Part shown: positions 1 through 8,774 of the stretch, piece after piece
Layout of the letters: the number at the start of each line of letters is the position of its first letter
Position numbering within the stretch: the stretch's first letter is position 1
DNA from: JAPPLB01 sp965218555
GTDB lineage: Bacteria; Acidobacteriota; Terriglobia; Bryobacterales; UBA6623
Direction of reading: 5' to 3'
Assembly: GCA_965218555.1 (NCBI GenBank)
Contig: OZ244625.1
Location: 4,216,001-4,280,000, forward strand
DNA: 64,000 nucleotides
The notes under the pieces: model-generated
The model's database searches: none
What the model was told of the DNA's origin: nothing
The model's input: the letters and a program-made list of their open reading frames with translations, nothing else
Made by a program: the position numbers and the translations under genes

Positions 1-84
1 AGCGTGGGCCCGTGCGCACCATCCGGACCCCAGTCTACGAATTTGCCTGAGTTCCTGAGGGGTCAGATTCTTGGAACGACGGCG

Positions 85-3000
85 ATGAAACTCCACTTCG
101 AACCCAACCTCGATTTCCAGCTTGAGGCGATCGAAGCTGTCTGCGGCCTGTTCCGCGGCCAGGAGGTCTGCCGGAGCGAGTTCACCGTCACACGGGACCC
201 GGCGGGTCCTCAAGCGCGCCTCGCCTATGCCCGAAACGATCTCGGCATCGGCAATCGGCTGACCCTGCTCGATGAGACAATCCTCGCTAACCTGAATGCT
301 GTCCAGCTTCGCAACGGCTTGCCGCCCTCCGAGGCTCTGGATTCCGGCGACTTCACCGTGGAGATGGAGACCGGGACCGGCAAGACGTATGTCTATCTGC
401 GCACGATCTTCGAGCTGAACAAACGCTACGGCTTCACCAAGTTCGTCATCGTCGTGCCGTCGGTCGCGATCAAGGAGGGCGTCTACAAGTCGCTCCGCAT
501 CACCGAGGATCATTTCCGTGCGCTCTATTCGGGAACGCCCTTCGAGTACTTCCTCTACGATTCCGCGAAGCTCGGTCAGGTGCGGAACTTCGCCACCAGT
601 CCGCAGATCCAGATCATGGTGGTGACGGTTGGCGCCATCAACAAGAAGGACGTCAACAGCCTCTACAAGGACAGCGAGAAGACCGGCGGCGAGAAGCCGA
701 TCGACCTGATCCGGGACACGCAGCCCATCGTGATCGTCGACGAGCCGCAGAGCGTGGACGGCGGTCTGCAGGGGCGCGGCAAGGAGGCCCTGGGAAAGAT
801 GAATCCCCTGTGCACCCTGCGCTACTCGGCGACGCACGCGGACGAGCACCACAAGGTCTATCGGCTCGATGCGGTCGATGCCTACGAGCGCAAGCTGGTG
901 AAGCAGATCGAGGTGGCGTCGGCGACGGTCGAAGACGCCCACAACAAGCCCTACGTCCGCCTCGTCTCCACGAGCAACCGGCGCGGGGTGATCAGCGCCA
1001 GGGTCGAGCTTGACGTCGAGAAGTTCGGGAAGGTGCGGCGCAGGGAAATCAACGTACATGAGGGCGATGATCTCGAACAGACGACGGGCCGCGCCGTCTA
1101 CCAGGGTTGCCGCATTGGCGAGATCCGTGTCGAAAGAGGCAACGAGTTCGTCGAGCTCCGCGCGCCAGGCAGCGAGCTATACCTCCGTTTGGGAGAAGCC
1201 TGGGGTGACGTGGACGCCCTGGCCGTGCAGCGCGAAATGATTCGCCGGACTATCCGGGAGCACCTCGACAAGGAGAAGCGCCTGCGCCCGCAGGGGATCA
1301 AGGTGCTCAGTCTCTTCTTCGTCGACGCCGTGGATCGATACCGCCGGTACGACGACCAAGGCAATCGTGTCAAGGGAGTCTACGCCGAGATGTTCGAAAA
1401 GGAGTATCGGCGCCTCGCCAAGCATCCGGACTACCAAACCCTCTTTGCAAGCGTAAATATCGAGGCGGCTGCCGAAGAAGTCCACAACGGCTACTTCTCC
1501 ATCGACCGCAAGAAGGTGGGCGGCCATACCGTCGAGGTGCTCAAGGATACCCGCGGCAACAGCAAGGCCGACGACGACACCTACAACCTGATCATGAGGG
1601 AGAAGGAGAAACTGCTGAGTCTGGAGACGCCGCTCAAGTTCGTCTTCTCTCACTCGGCCCTGCGCGAGGGCTGGGACAACCCCAACGTTTTTCAGATCTG
1701 CACGCTCCGTGACATTCGGACCGAGCAGGAGCGGCGGCAGACGATCGGTCGCGGCCTGCGCCTGTGCGTCAACCAGCAGGGAGAGCGCCTACGCGGCTTC
1801 GACGTCAACACGCTCACGGTCGTTGCGACGGAGAGCTATGAAGAGTTCGCCGAGAATCTACAGCAGGAGATCGAGCAAGACACGGGGGTCCGCTTCGGCG
1901 TCGTCGAGACGCATCAGTTTGCGGCCATTCCCGTCTCCGGCAAAGAAGGAGAGACGACGGCTCTCGGCGTCGAGGCGTCGAGAGATATCTGGGAGCACCT
2001 GAAGGCGAAAGGCTATATCGACGCGCAGGGGCGGATACAGGATTCTCTCCGGAAGGCGCTCAGGGATGAGACGCTCATCGTTCCCGAGACGTTCACCGAA
2101 CAACGCGCGGAGATCGCCAGGGTGCTACGCAAGATCGCCGGGCGCCTGGAAATCAGAAACGCCGACGAGCGCCGCCGCGTGCGCCCGCGTCAGGCGATTC
2201 TACAAAGCCCCGAGTTCAAGGCGCTCTGGGACCGCATCAAGCACAAGACCACCTACCGCGTGGCGTTCGACAACGTAGATCTGCTTGCAAAGTGCACTCA
2301 CGCGCTTGAAACCGCGCCGGCGATCCTCAGAACCCGGCTCCAATGGCGCAAGGCCGACATCGCCATCGGACAGTCCGGTGTGGAAGCGACCGAGACCGCC
2401 GGGGCGGCAACCGTGGTGTTGAGCGAAGCCGACATCGAGCTGCCCGACGTGCTGACGGAGCTTCAGGACCGGACGCAGCTCACGCGGCGCAGCATCCATA
2501 GCATCCTGACCGGCAGCGGACGCCTCGACGACTTCAGGCGCAATCCACAGCAGTTCATCGAGCTTGCCGAGCAGGCCATCAAACGCTGCAAGCAGCAGGC
2601 ATTGGTGGACGGCATCAAATATCAGCGTCTGGGAGACGAGCACTACTACGCACAGGAACTCTTCGGGACGGAGGAACTCAGCGGGTACTTGCGGAACATG
2701 CTCGACACGAAAAAGTCGGTTTACGAGCGGGTCGTTTATGAGTCTGACACCGAGTCCCGTTTTTCGGACCAGCTTGAGATGAACAGCGCCGTCAAGGTGT
2801 ACGCCAAGCTGCCGGGTTGGTTCATTGTGCCGACGCCCCTGGGAAGTTACAACCCGGACTGGGCCGTCTTGATCGATTCCGAGGAGGGCGAGCGGCTGTA
2901 CTTCGTGCTCGAAACGAAGGGCAGTGTGTTTACCGGCGATCTTCGCGGCACCGAAAGCGCCAAGATCAAGTGTGGAGAGGCCCACTTCGACGCCCTCAGA

Positions 3001-3090
3001 GCGGGGGCGTCGCCGGCTCGGTACAAGGTGGTGACCAGCGTCGTGGAGCTACTGGTAAGCATTGCCGCGAGCCGATCGGCTCAAGAGTGA
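85..3090 (+). CDS. Type III restriction endonuclease, Res (helicase/nuclease) subunit
   Basis: Cleaves DNA after ATP-driven movement, together with a Mod methyltransferase subunit that gives sequence specificity. The 1001-residue protein begins MKLHFEPNLDFQLEAI, the usual Res N-terminus, so the ATG at 85 is preferred over an in-frame ATG at 4. Visible in order: Walker A ETGTGKT near residue 95, a DEPQ box near 219 (the DExx motif), QTIGRGLRL (superfamily 2 motif VI) near 552, and a C-terminal PD-(D/E)XK nuclease site made of PDW near 924 and ETK near 943. All catalytic motifs look intact and length is normal. Mod should lie just upstream: a frame ending with TGA at 48-50 could be its last codons, but too little is present to say. 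With Mod the gene would be a phage/plasmid defence system. Confidence 0.93.
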   Translation: MKLHFEPNLDFQLEAIEAVCGLFRGQEVCRSEFTVTRDPAGPQARLAYARNDLGIGNRLTLLDETILANLNAVQLRNGLPPSEALDSGDFTVEMETGTGKTYVYLRTIFELNKRYGFTKFVIVVPSVAIKEGVYKSLRITEDHFRALYSGTPFEYFLYDSAKLGQVRNFATSPQIQIMVVTVGAINKKDVNSLYKDSEKTGGEKPIDLIRDTQPIVIVDEPQSVDGGLQGRGKEALGKMNPLCTLRYSATHADEHHKVYRLDAVDAYERKLVKQIEVASATVEDAHNKPYVRLVSTSNRRGVISARVELDVEKFGKVRRREINVHEGDDLEQTTGRAVYQGCRIGEIRVERGNEFVELRAPGSELYLRLGEAWGDVDALAVQREMIRRTIREHLDKEKRLRPQGIKVLSLFFVDAVDRYRRYDDQGNRVKGVYAEMFEKEYRRLAKHPDYQTLFASVNIEAAAEEVHNGYFSIDRKKVGGHTVEVLKDTRGNSKADDDTYNLIMREKEKLLSLETPLKFVFSHSALREGWDNPNVFQICTLRDIRTEQERRQTIGRGLRLCVNQQGERLRGFDVNTLTVVATESYEEFAENLQQEIEQDTGVRFGVVETHQFAAIPVSGKEGETTALGVEASRDIWEHLKAKGYIDAQGRIQDSLRKALRDETLIVPETFTEQRAEIARVLRKIAGRLEIRNADERRRVRPRQAILQSPEFKALWDRIKHKTTYRVAFDNVDLLAKCTHALETAPAILRTRLQWRKADIAIGQSGVEATETAGAATVVLSEADIELPDVLTELQDRTQLTRRSIHSILTGSGRLDDFRRNPQQFIELAEQAIKRCKQQALVDGIKYQRLGDEHYYAQELFGTEELSGYLRNMLDTKKSVYERVVYESDTESRFSDQLEMNSAVKVYAKLPGWFIVPTPLGSYNPDWAVLIDSEEGERLYFVLETKGSVFTGDLRGTESAKIKCGEAHFDALRAGASPARYKVVTSVVELLVSIAASRSAQE

Positions 3091-3422
3091 AATGCGCCCA
3101 TGGCCAAGACATCCATCAGGCGCCCTAACCCCGTTCGAAGCGCTCAAGCACCTCGACCAGGTCCGTCAACGGGACCGCCTCGCCGTCTCGCCGGAATTGC
3201 CGGTCCGCGCCGCCAATAGACGGCGAACTCCGCGACTCCTTGTGCGGCCTTCCGACCACCAACGCGAATCCCAACTACTGGCCGACCGAGCGATGCGCTG
3301 TCCTGAGAGCCTTCTACTTCAACCTGGGGCACGGAGTCGGGTTTTTTGTCCTCGATGAGATCCCCTATGCGTCTCGGCCCGTTGGGGACCTCACAATACC
3401 CATTCGCCTCCCCTTAGAGATT
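3091..3422. other. Intergenic region without a convincing gene
   Basis: This lies between the ends of the convergent Res and RraA-like genes. Short open frames on both strands overlap each other, have no convincing ribosome binding site and match nothing I recognise. I see no hairpin followed by a T tract. Confidence 0.4.
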
Positions 3423-4226
3423 TCAAAAAGGAGGTGATCCGTCTGCCCGCTCGACGACCTTTTGAACCAAATGGGGCGGGATGAACACCACGCCCATGCG
3501 GTCGCCGAGCACCACGTCGCCCGGCATCACGGTGACCTTGCCGATCCGCGTCGGTGTATTCAGACCCGTGAGGATCGCGTTGCCGCGCACTCCAGGGTGA
3601 TATCCGCGGCTGAAGACCATCGTCTTCATCGGGAAGACGCCGTCCAGGTCACGGAACGATCCATCGACGACGAAACCGTTGCCGGTCGCCAGGAACATGC
3701 TGAAGATCAGATTATCTCCGCCGAACGTCCCCTCTTCGATGCGCCCCATCACGTCGACAACCGGCACATCGCCCGGCCCGAACATCTCCATCACGCGTTG
3801 CGTCACCGGAGTCGGTACCTCTTCTTCATTGGCGGCCGCGGTTGCGGCCGTCACGAGGATCTCCTCCAGGTCCGGCCGCGACGGCATGAACTGCACCGTG
3901 AAGGCCCGGCCGATCAGTTTTTTGTCGGGATGGAGAATGGCCCAACCGTCTTCCCACTGGTTGGGATAGCCTGCTTCCCGCAAGACTTCAGCCGCGATGG
4001 TCGTCGACGCGGATTCCAGCCGCTTCAGCCAGTAGTCCGGCACGTGCGGCCGTCCGTCCGCCGAACGTCCGTAGGGGTTGCGTGCGGTGTACTTCAGGAG
4101 TTGTTCTCGCCCGAAGCCGTCCAATTGAGCCCACAGCGGAGGAGCAGAGAGAAACGCCAGGCACACAAGCGCCGCGCCCGAGACGCCGGCCGGCAGCCTG
4201 CTTCCCAGCAAGTCGCCAAACCTCAC
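3423..4226 (-). CDS. Secreted RraA-fold protein (HMG/CHA aldolase-like), paralogue 2
   Basis: Member of the RraA/demethylmenaquinone-methyltransferase-like fold, 267 residues. The metal/aldolase signature D-X20-R-D is exact (D of GGDN, 20 residues, then RD of SFRDLDG), so a class II aldolase or decarboxylase role on a small keto acid is more likely than RNase inhibition. Residues 1-34 form a signal peptide-like stretch ending near LWAQ, so it probably acts outside the cytoplasm, which is unusual for the family. It starts at GTG, and its first bases overlap the stop of the upstream paralogue (GTGA), so the two are translationally coupled. The paralogues share LDGF, GR..DGRP, P.KKLIGR, QFMP.RPD and the catalytic block, indicating tandem duplication. 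Substrate unknown. Confidence 0.85.
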   Translation of the reverse strand: MRFGDLLGSRLPAGVSGAALVCLAFLSAPPLWAQLDGFGREQLLKYTARNPYGRSADGRPHVPDYWLKRLESASTTIAAEVLREAGYPNQWEDGWAILHPDKKLIGRAFTVQFMPSRPDLEEILVTAATAAANEEEVPTPVTQRVMEMFGPGDVPVVDVMGRIEEGTFGGDNLIFSMFLATGNGFVVDGSFRDLDGVFPMKTMVFSRGYHPGVRGNAILTGLNTPTRIGKVTVMPGDVVLGDRMGVVFIPPHLVQKVVERADGSPPF

Positions 4227-5098
4227 TCGATGCCCAGTTCCTTCTTCTTCCCGGCCAGCCAGTCTTCGTACTCTCTGATCAACGCCGGATCCTTCGGACG
4301 CGGATACAACTCGCTCGACTTGTATTTGCCCGAGGCGAACTTGTCTTTCGTCCAGATGTCGTGCAGTTCCGTGATCTTCGCCTGACGGTAGACTTCCGGC
4401 ACCATGTGGGCAGGAATGAACGTCAGTCCTTCACGGTCACCGACAACCAGGTCTCCCGGAATGACGGTGGTGTCGCCGACGCGGATCGGCACGTTGATCC
4501 CCGTGAGCATCACATTGCGGAGCGCTGACACGTGGAAGCCCCGCACATAGATCGGCACGTTCTGAGGATGGATGCCGTCCAGGTCACGCACGGCCCCGTC
4601 GATCACAAAGCCGTTGCCCGTCGCGGCGTAAATCGAAGCAGTCAGGTTATCGCCCGCGAACGTGCCTTGCTCGATCTTGCCGAACAGATCAACGACCAAC
4701 ACGTCACCCGGGCGAAGCGCGTTGATCACGCGTTGATTGTTGCTGACTGACTTGTCAGGGTTGTTGTCGCCCTCGATGATCTCGTGGACGTCCGGCCGCA
4801 ACGGCATGAACTGCGCCGTAACGACGCGTCCGATCAGCTTCTTCTCGGGATGAACAATCTGCCATCCGCCCGACCACTGGTTAATGAAATTCGCGCTCCG
4901 AAGCGGCCCCCACATCATCTCCGAAGAGGCGGTCTTGAGCCCCTCGATATACTTTTTCGGGATATTCGGCCGGCCGTCATTAAGACGTCCAAACGGGCTC
5001 ATTGAGGTGTACTTGACGAGATCTTCTCTGGAGAAGCCATCAAGCTGCGCCAGCATCGGTGTGGCCGCAAGCAATAGAGCGAGGATGCATTTCTTCAT
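4223..5098 (-). CDS. Secreted RraA-fold protein (HMG/CHA aldolase-like), paralogue 1
   Basis: First gene of a two-gene minus-strand unit, 291 residues. A clear signal peptide (MKKCILALLLAATPMLA) precedes the same LDGFSREDLVKYTS start as its paralogue. The aldolase motif D-X20-R-D is intact (GDN, 20 residues, RDLDGIHP), followed by a GD.VVGDREGLTFIP block typical of the RraA fold. The C-terminus is about 40 residues longer than the paralogue and charged. Known family members are HMG/CHA aldolases, oxaloacetate decarboxylases and the RNase E regulator RraA; the motif favours an enzyme, while the export signal is inferred to place it in the periplasm. The downstream copy overlaps by four bases. 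Confidence 0.87.
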   Translation of the reverse strand: MKKCILALLLAATPMLAQLDGFSREDLVKYTSMSPFGRLNDGRPNIPKKYIEGLKTASSEMMWGPLRSANFINQWSGGWQIVHPEKKLIGRVVTAQFMPLRPDVHEIIEGDNNPDKSVSNNQRVINALRPGDVLVVDLFGKIEQGTFAGDNLTASIYAATGNGFVIDGAVRDLDGIHPQNVPIYVRGFHVSALRNVMLTGINVPIRVGDTTVIPGDLVVGDREGLTFIPAHMVPEVYRQAKITELHDIWTKDKFASGKYKSSELYPRPKDPALIREYEDWLAGKKKELGIE

Positions 5099-5471
5099 GG
5101 GGCTGAATGTATCACAGACCGGTTGGCGTTGCCCGTGAAAACACTTCCACGGTCACGCTCGGAATCGCAACGAACCCAAAGCCAACCTGGACCCGCCCGC
5201 TTTCTCGAACGGCCGTGAGAGCAATCAGCAGTGAATACGCCGGAGAATTCCGTTTCCCACGGCTTGGGTTTCCGCAAGAAGAGCGGGAACGTCAGCCGCA
5301 CATCGTAGGCGTGTGCCCATAGCAAGTCTTTGGTGAGTGTTTCGAAGGTCTCGACGCCCTCACCCGTGCGTATTGACAAACATTTTTCTCGGCGGCATTT
5401 GGCGATTTTTCGAAACATCGCCCGATCTGCGCTTCGAGGCGGCGAGTCTACAGCAATATAATGGGAGGGCG
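5099..5471. other. Divergent intergenic region
   Basis: Separates the divergent RraA-like and TPR genes and should carry both promoters. A TTGACA hexamer lies at 5373-5378 on the plus strand but has no good -10 at 17 bp. Overlapping short frames on both strands are not recognisable proteins. Confidence 0.35.
5457..5462 (+). promoter_or_regulatory. TATAAT hexamer just upstream of the TPR gene
   Basis: A perfect TATAAT lies 9 bases before the ATG at 5472. If it is a -10 box the transcript would start almost at the start codon, giving a nearly leaderless mRNA; GGGAGG between them could alternatively be the ribosome binding site of a longer transcript. No -35 match was seen. Confidence 0.3.
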
Positions 5472-5972
5472 ATGGTCCGGACCGTGGTGGTTGCTCTGGT
5501 ATTCGGTGTGATCGCGCCGTTTCTCGTTCAAGGACAACTCAAGGAGCGCAAGCAGGCTCCCCTTGAACTACCCGAGAACATGCGGGACGAAGATGAGGAA
5601 ATCATCAGCGAACCCACCTACGCCTTCAATCCGATTCAGGCCAAGAAGGAAGTCAAGGTCGGCAACTTTTATGCCCGTAAGGGAAGCCTTCGGGCCGCCG
5701 CGGCGCGCTACCTCGAGGCCACACGCTGGAACCCGAGTTACGCCGAGGCTTTCTGGAAGCTCGGCCGGGCCCGCGAGGAGCTTGGCCAACACCAGCAGGC
5801 GCTGGACGCCTATCAGCGCTTTCTCAAGCTCGAAGCCGACGGCAAGCGAGCCAGGGAAATTCGCGCCCGCTTGGCAGAATTAAAAAAACGGGCCAAAGAG
5901 GCACCCGACGAGCCGGATACCCCCTCTCTCCCGTCGGCTGCCTCGGTGCCGCCGGCGCTGCGTAACCGCTAG
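5472..5972 (+). CDS. Secreted TPR-repeat protein
   Basis: 166 residues when started at the ATG preceded by GGGAGG; a longer in-frame start at 5337 lacks a binding site and would put the signal peptide inside the protein. The N-terminus MVRTVVVALVFGVIAPFLVQGQ is a signal peptide. After a charged linker, about residues 60-130 hold two tetratricopeptide units (VGNFYARKGSLRAAAARYLEA and AFWKLGRAREELGQHQQALDAYQRFLKLE), then a basic helix and a Pro/Ser-rich tail. Such small TPR proteins are protein-interaction scaffolds, for example in outer-membrane assembly; nothing narrows it further. The last 12 bases, including the stop codon, are tandemly duplicated (5961-5972 and 5973-5984). Confidence 0.8.
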   Translation: MVRTVVVALVFGVIAPFLVQGQLKERKQAPLELPENMRDEDEEIISEPTYAFNPIQAKKEVKVGNFYARKGSLRAAAARYLEATRWNPSYAEAFWKLGRAREELGQHQQALDAYQRFLKLEADGKRAREIRARLAELKKRAKEAPDEPDTPSLPSAASVPPALRNR

Positions 5973-6045
5973 CGTAACCGCTAGTTGAGGTCAGGCTCCT
6001 CCCGGAACGGCCGGGCTTGATAAACTGGGGGCGAAACACTTCGTC

Positions 6046-7416
6046 ATGACGCGGCGGCAGACACTGCGGCTTTTGGGGGCCGGGTTCGGCACGGTGGGGC
6101 TTGCGGGGTCGATACAGGCTCTGGCGGGGGCGGCGACGGGTGGTCCGCACTTCGCTCCGCGGGCGAAGCACGTCATCTTCCTGTACTTGAACGGCGGGTT
6201 ATCTCACGTCGACACGTTCGATCCCAAGCCGGCGCTGACGAAGATGGACGGTCAGCCGATGCCGGGGCCGAAGGTGAAGACGGATCGGGCATCGGGCGGG
6301 CTGATGGCGTCGCCGTTCAAGTTCACCAAGCACGGCCAGAGCGGCATTGAGGTCAGCGAGATCTTTCCGAAGGTGGGGGAGTCGATCGACGACTTTTGCG
6401 TGATTCGCTCGATGTTTTCCGAGAGCATCAATCACCTGCCGTCGATGCTGATGATGAACACCGGGCATGCGCTGCGGGGCGGCTCGCGGCCTTCGATGGG
6501 TTCGTGGATCACCTACGGACTGGGTACGGAGAACGAGAACCTGCCGGGGTATGTGGTGCTGTGTCCGGGCAAACCGGTCGGCGGGGTGCGGCTGTGGTCG
6601 TCGGCGTTCTTGCCGACGGCTTACCAGGGCGTGCACATCCGCAACGATCGCGACGACCCGAGCGAGTATGTTCAGGATTTACGGAATACGTTTGTCACCA
6701 CGGCGCAGCAACAGCGGCAGCTTGAACTGCTCGGCAAGTTGAACAGCTCGTTCCTCGACCAGATCGGCTATCAGCCGGAGATCGAGTCGGCGATTGCCTC
6801 GATGGAAGTCGCTTACAAGATGCAAACCGAGCTTCCGGGAGTCTTCGACGTCACCCAGGAAAGCGCAGCGGTGCGGAAAAGGTACGGTGACGGTGAGTTC
6901 GGGCGAGGCTGCCTGGCGGCGCTGCGTCTGGTTGAGCAAGGGGTGCGGATTGTCCAGGTCTACTACGGAGACAGGCAGCCCTGGGACAGCCACGACGACA
7001 TTCTTGATCAGCGTATCCATGCCGAGCGCTCTGACGGGCCGATCGCAGCGCTGGTGCAAGACCTCAAAGAGCGCGGGCTGTTCGAGGAGACGATTGTGAT
7101 CGTCGGCAGTGAGTTTGGCCGGACGCCGATGATCCAGAACAGCGGCACGGAGAAAGTGGGGCGGGGAAGAGACCATAATCCGCCGGGATACAGCATTCTG
7201 CTGGCCGGCGGCGGCATCCGCGGCGGCATGACGTATGGCGCGACGGATGAGTTCGGATACAAGGCCGCAGAAAACCCGTTGAGTCCCCACGACCTGCACG
7301 CGACGGTACTGCATCAACTAGGCCTTGACCACACCAAGCTGACGTTTCGCTACAGCGGCCGTGACTTCCGGCTGACGGATGTGCACGGCCGGGTCGTGCA
7401 GGAAATCCTCACATAA
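6046..7416 (+). CDS. DUF1501 family protein, Tat-exported
   Basis: 456 residues beginning MTRRQTLRLLGAG, a twin-arginine signal, so the folded protein is exported. DUF1501 proteins belong to the alkaline phosphatase/sulfatase-like superfamily and are abundant in Planctomycetes and Acidobacteria; their substrates are unknown. Family blocks present: HVIFLYLNGGLSHVDTFDPKP, FCVIRSM, NENLPGYVVL, RG.IVQVYYG...WDSH, VIVGSEFGRTP and a GRDHNPPGYS-LLAGGG-TYGATDEFG tail. It stands alone here, unlike the second DUF1501 gene of the window (33231-34715), which follows DUF1553. Its TAA stop is immediately followed by the first base of a family-1 repeat. Confidence 0.9.
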   Translation: MTRRQTLRLLGAGFGTVGLAGSIQALAGAATGGPHFAPRAKHVIFLYLNGGLSHVDTFDPKPALTKMDGQPMPGPKVKTDRASGGLMASPFKFTKHGQSGIEVSEIFPKVGESIDDFCVIRSMFSESINHLPSMLMMNTGHALRGGSRPSMGSWITYGLGTENENLPGYVVLCPGKPVGGVRLWSSAFLPTAYQGVHIRNDRDDPSEYVQDLRNTFVTTAQQQRQLELLGKLNSSFLDQIGYQPEIESAIASMEVAYKMQTELPGVFDVTQESAAVRKRYGDGEFGRGCLAALRLVEQGVRIVQVYYGDRQPWDSHDDILDQRIHAERSDGPIAALVQDLKERGLFEETIVIVGSEFGRTPMIQNSGTEKVGRGRDHNPPGYSILLAGGGIRGGMTYGATDEFGYKAAENPLSPHDLHATVLHQLGLDHTKLTFRYSGRDFRLTDVHGRVVQEILT

Positions 7417-7592
7417 CCTGCATTTCTCACCGCCTGACGGCCGAAGCACGCGATAAGACCGCCATGACTTCGTTGCGCTTGCTTGCCGTGCTCGATGTAC
7501 TTTCAAGTACACCTGCGCGCGCCAAGCGGCTCGCGCCTCGTCCTGACGGTCCTCTCATGCACTTCGCCTCGCCACGTGGTGAGAAATGCAGG
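7417..7592 (+). repeat. Family-1 hairpin repeat (MITE-like), copy 1
   Basis: 176 bp bounded by inverted ends CCTGCATTTCTCACC and GGTGAGAAATGCAGG. The two halves are imperfectly complementary along their whole length and meet at a central palindrome (TGTACTT-TC-AAGTACA), so the element folds as one long hairpin. It begins at the base after the TAA stop of the DUF1501 gene; flanks read TA-A on the left and C-TA on the right, consistent with duplication of a TA target. Near-identical copies are at 8421-8595 and 39205-39380, and a diverged one at 9305-9496. It carries an apparent peptide frame starting MTSLRLLAVL, which recurs in all copies and probably reflects the repeat rather than a gene. Confidence 0.88.
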
Positions 7593-7809
7593 CTAACTGT
7601 TTTTACGCCAATCGATTGGATCTCGAATGGCGAGGTCCTTCGATCGTTTGCGGCATCGCCCGTCCTTTCCAGTTGTGTTTGTCAAGTTCTATCGTGGCGG
7701 CGGCTCCGCGAGTAGAAGCGCGGGAGAGCCCGTCTGGGTAGATGGAGGGCTTGCCCTTTCGGACTTGCAGACCACGCTGGGCGGGCAGACCCCGGTGGTA
7801 CTTCGTTAC

Positions 7810-8394
7810 TCAATGGTTCCAGTAGCGGGGTTCGTTGCCGGCTTTCCACTTGATGTTGCAGCCGACGCTGGGCTGCTGGTCCTGGGAAACCGTTGCCCCC
7901 GCCAATACAGCGCTGATGGCGGCGCGCAAGTCTTCTCCGGTTACCGCGACGCCGTTTCCGGGTCGGCTGCCGTCGAGCTGACCGCGATAGACGAGCTTGC
8001 GTGCCCCGTCGAAGAGGAAGAAGTCGGGCGTACAGGCGGCGGCATAGATCTTGGCGACGCTCTGAGTTTCGTCGTAGCAATAGGGGAAGACGTATCCCAG
8101 TGTTTCGGCGTTGGCCTTCATGTTGTCGGGTGAATCGTCAGGATGAGTCTCCACATCATTCGAATTGATCGCCACGATGCCCAGGTCGGAATCGGTGTAA
8201 TCCCTGCCGAGATTGACCAACTCATCATTGATGTGCTTGACAAAGGGGCAATGGTTGCAGATGAACATCACAAGCAGGCCCTTCTTGCCCGTGAAACTCT
8301 CGAGTGAGACGGCGTTTCTCGAGACCGTGTCGGGGAGTTGGAACTCGGGGGCGGAAGTGCCCAATTCAAGCATTGTCGAGGGTGTAAGCGCCAT
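7810..8394 (-). CDS. Thioredoxin-like (AhpC/TSA, redoxin) protein
   Basis: 194-residue peroxiredoxin/thioredoxin-fold protein, probably a cytoplasmic thiol peroxidase or disulfide reductase. Redox centre C-N-H-C at residues 46-49 (FICNHCPFVKHI), followed by family blocks GIVAINSND, FPYC-DETQ-VAK-Y-A-CTPDFF and the typical tail QQPSVGCNIKWKAGNEP. The start at 8394 has GGGAGG seven bases upstream; a longer frame to 8427 would begin inside poor sequence. After the TGA stop the same frame stays open for 68 codons to 7606 without a start codon; homologues of this family normally end at GNEP, so I treat that as non-coding. It is flanked by family-1 repeats on both sides. Confidence 0.88.
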   Translation of the reverse strand: MALTPSTMLELGTSAPEFQLPDTVSRNAVSLESFTGKKGLLVMFICNHCPFVKHINDELVNLGRDYTDSDLGIVAINSNDVETHPDDSPDNMKANAETLGYVFPYCYDETQSVAKIYAAACTPDFFLFDGARKLVYRGQLDGSRPGNGVAVTGEDLRAAISAVLAGATVSQDQQPSVGCNIKWKAGNEPRYWNH

Positions 8395-8420
8395 GGTTTC
8401 CTCCCAGGATGCAGGTCTAG

Positions 8421-8595
8421 CCTGCATGTCTCACCACCTGACAGCCGAAGCACGCGATAAGACCGCCATGACTTCGTTGCGCTTGCTTGCCGTGCTCGAT
8501 GTACGGTCAAGTACACCTGTGCGCGTCAAGCGGCTCGCGCCTAGTCCTGCCGGCCCTCTCACGCACTTCGCCTCGCCATGTGGTGAGAAATGCAG
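8421..8595 (+). repeat. Family-1 hairpin repeat, copy 2
   Basis: 175 bp, roughly 90 percent identical by eye to copy 1, same orientation. Left end CCTGCATGTCTCACC follows TAG; right end reads GGTGAGAAATGCAGA, so the last base of the inverted repeat has drifted. It lies just 26 bases upstream of the start of the thioredoxin-like gene, so it sits in that gene's 5' region and may affect its expression. Confidence 0.86.
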
Positions 8596-8774
8596 ACCAG
8601 TGCAAGCAGCGAGAGACTCAGGATAGCAGGCTCGGGTTTCCGCAGCGGACGGCGGCCCGTCATGGGCTCGTGCTCTGTTGGCGGGGAGCCCTTCCCCACA
8701 TGAGTACTCGACCGCGAACCTGCTCCGCTCGGAAATCTTTTTGTCCGACACACAGGCGCCCAAGGCCGGATGAT

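Noticed and set aside
3..50. Last codons of a Mod methyltransferase upstream of Res
   Set aside because: A frame ends with TGA at 48-50, but 15 codons without a motif are not enough to claim a gene.
3427..3440. AAAGGAGGTGATCC, identical to the complement of the 16S rRNA 3' end
   Set aside because: On the minus strand it encodes the normal last residues (GSPPF) of the RraA-like protein; there is no other 16S sequence and no start codon follows on the plus strand. Coincidence.
7464..7595. Conserved peptide MTSLRLLAVLDV... in each family-1 repeat
   Set aside because: It lies wholly in the hairpin repeat, has no ribosome binding site, and the diverged copy changes according to base pairing.
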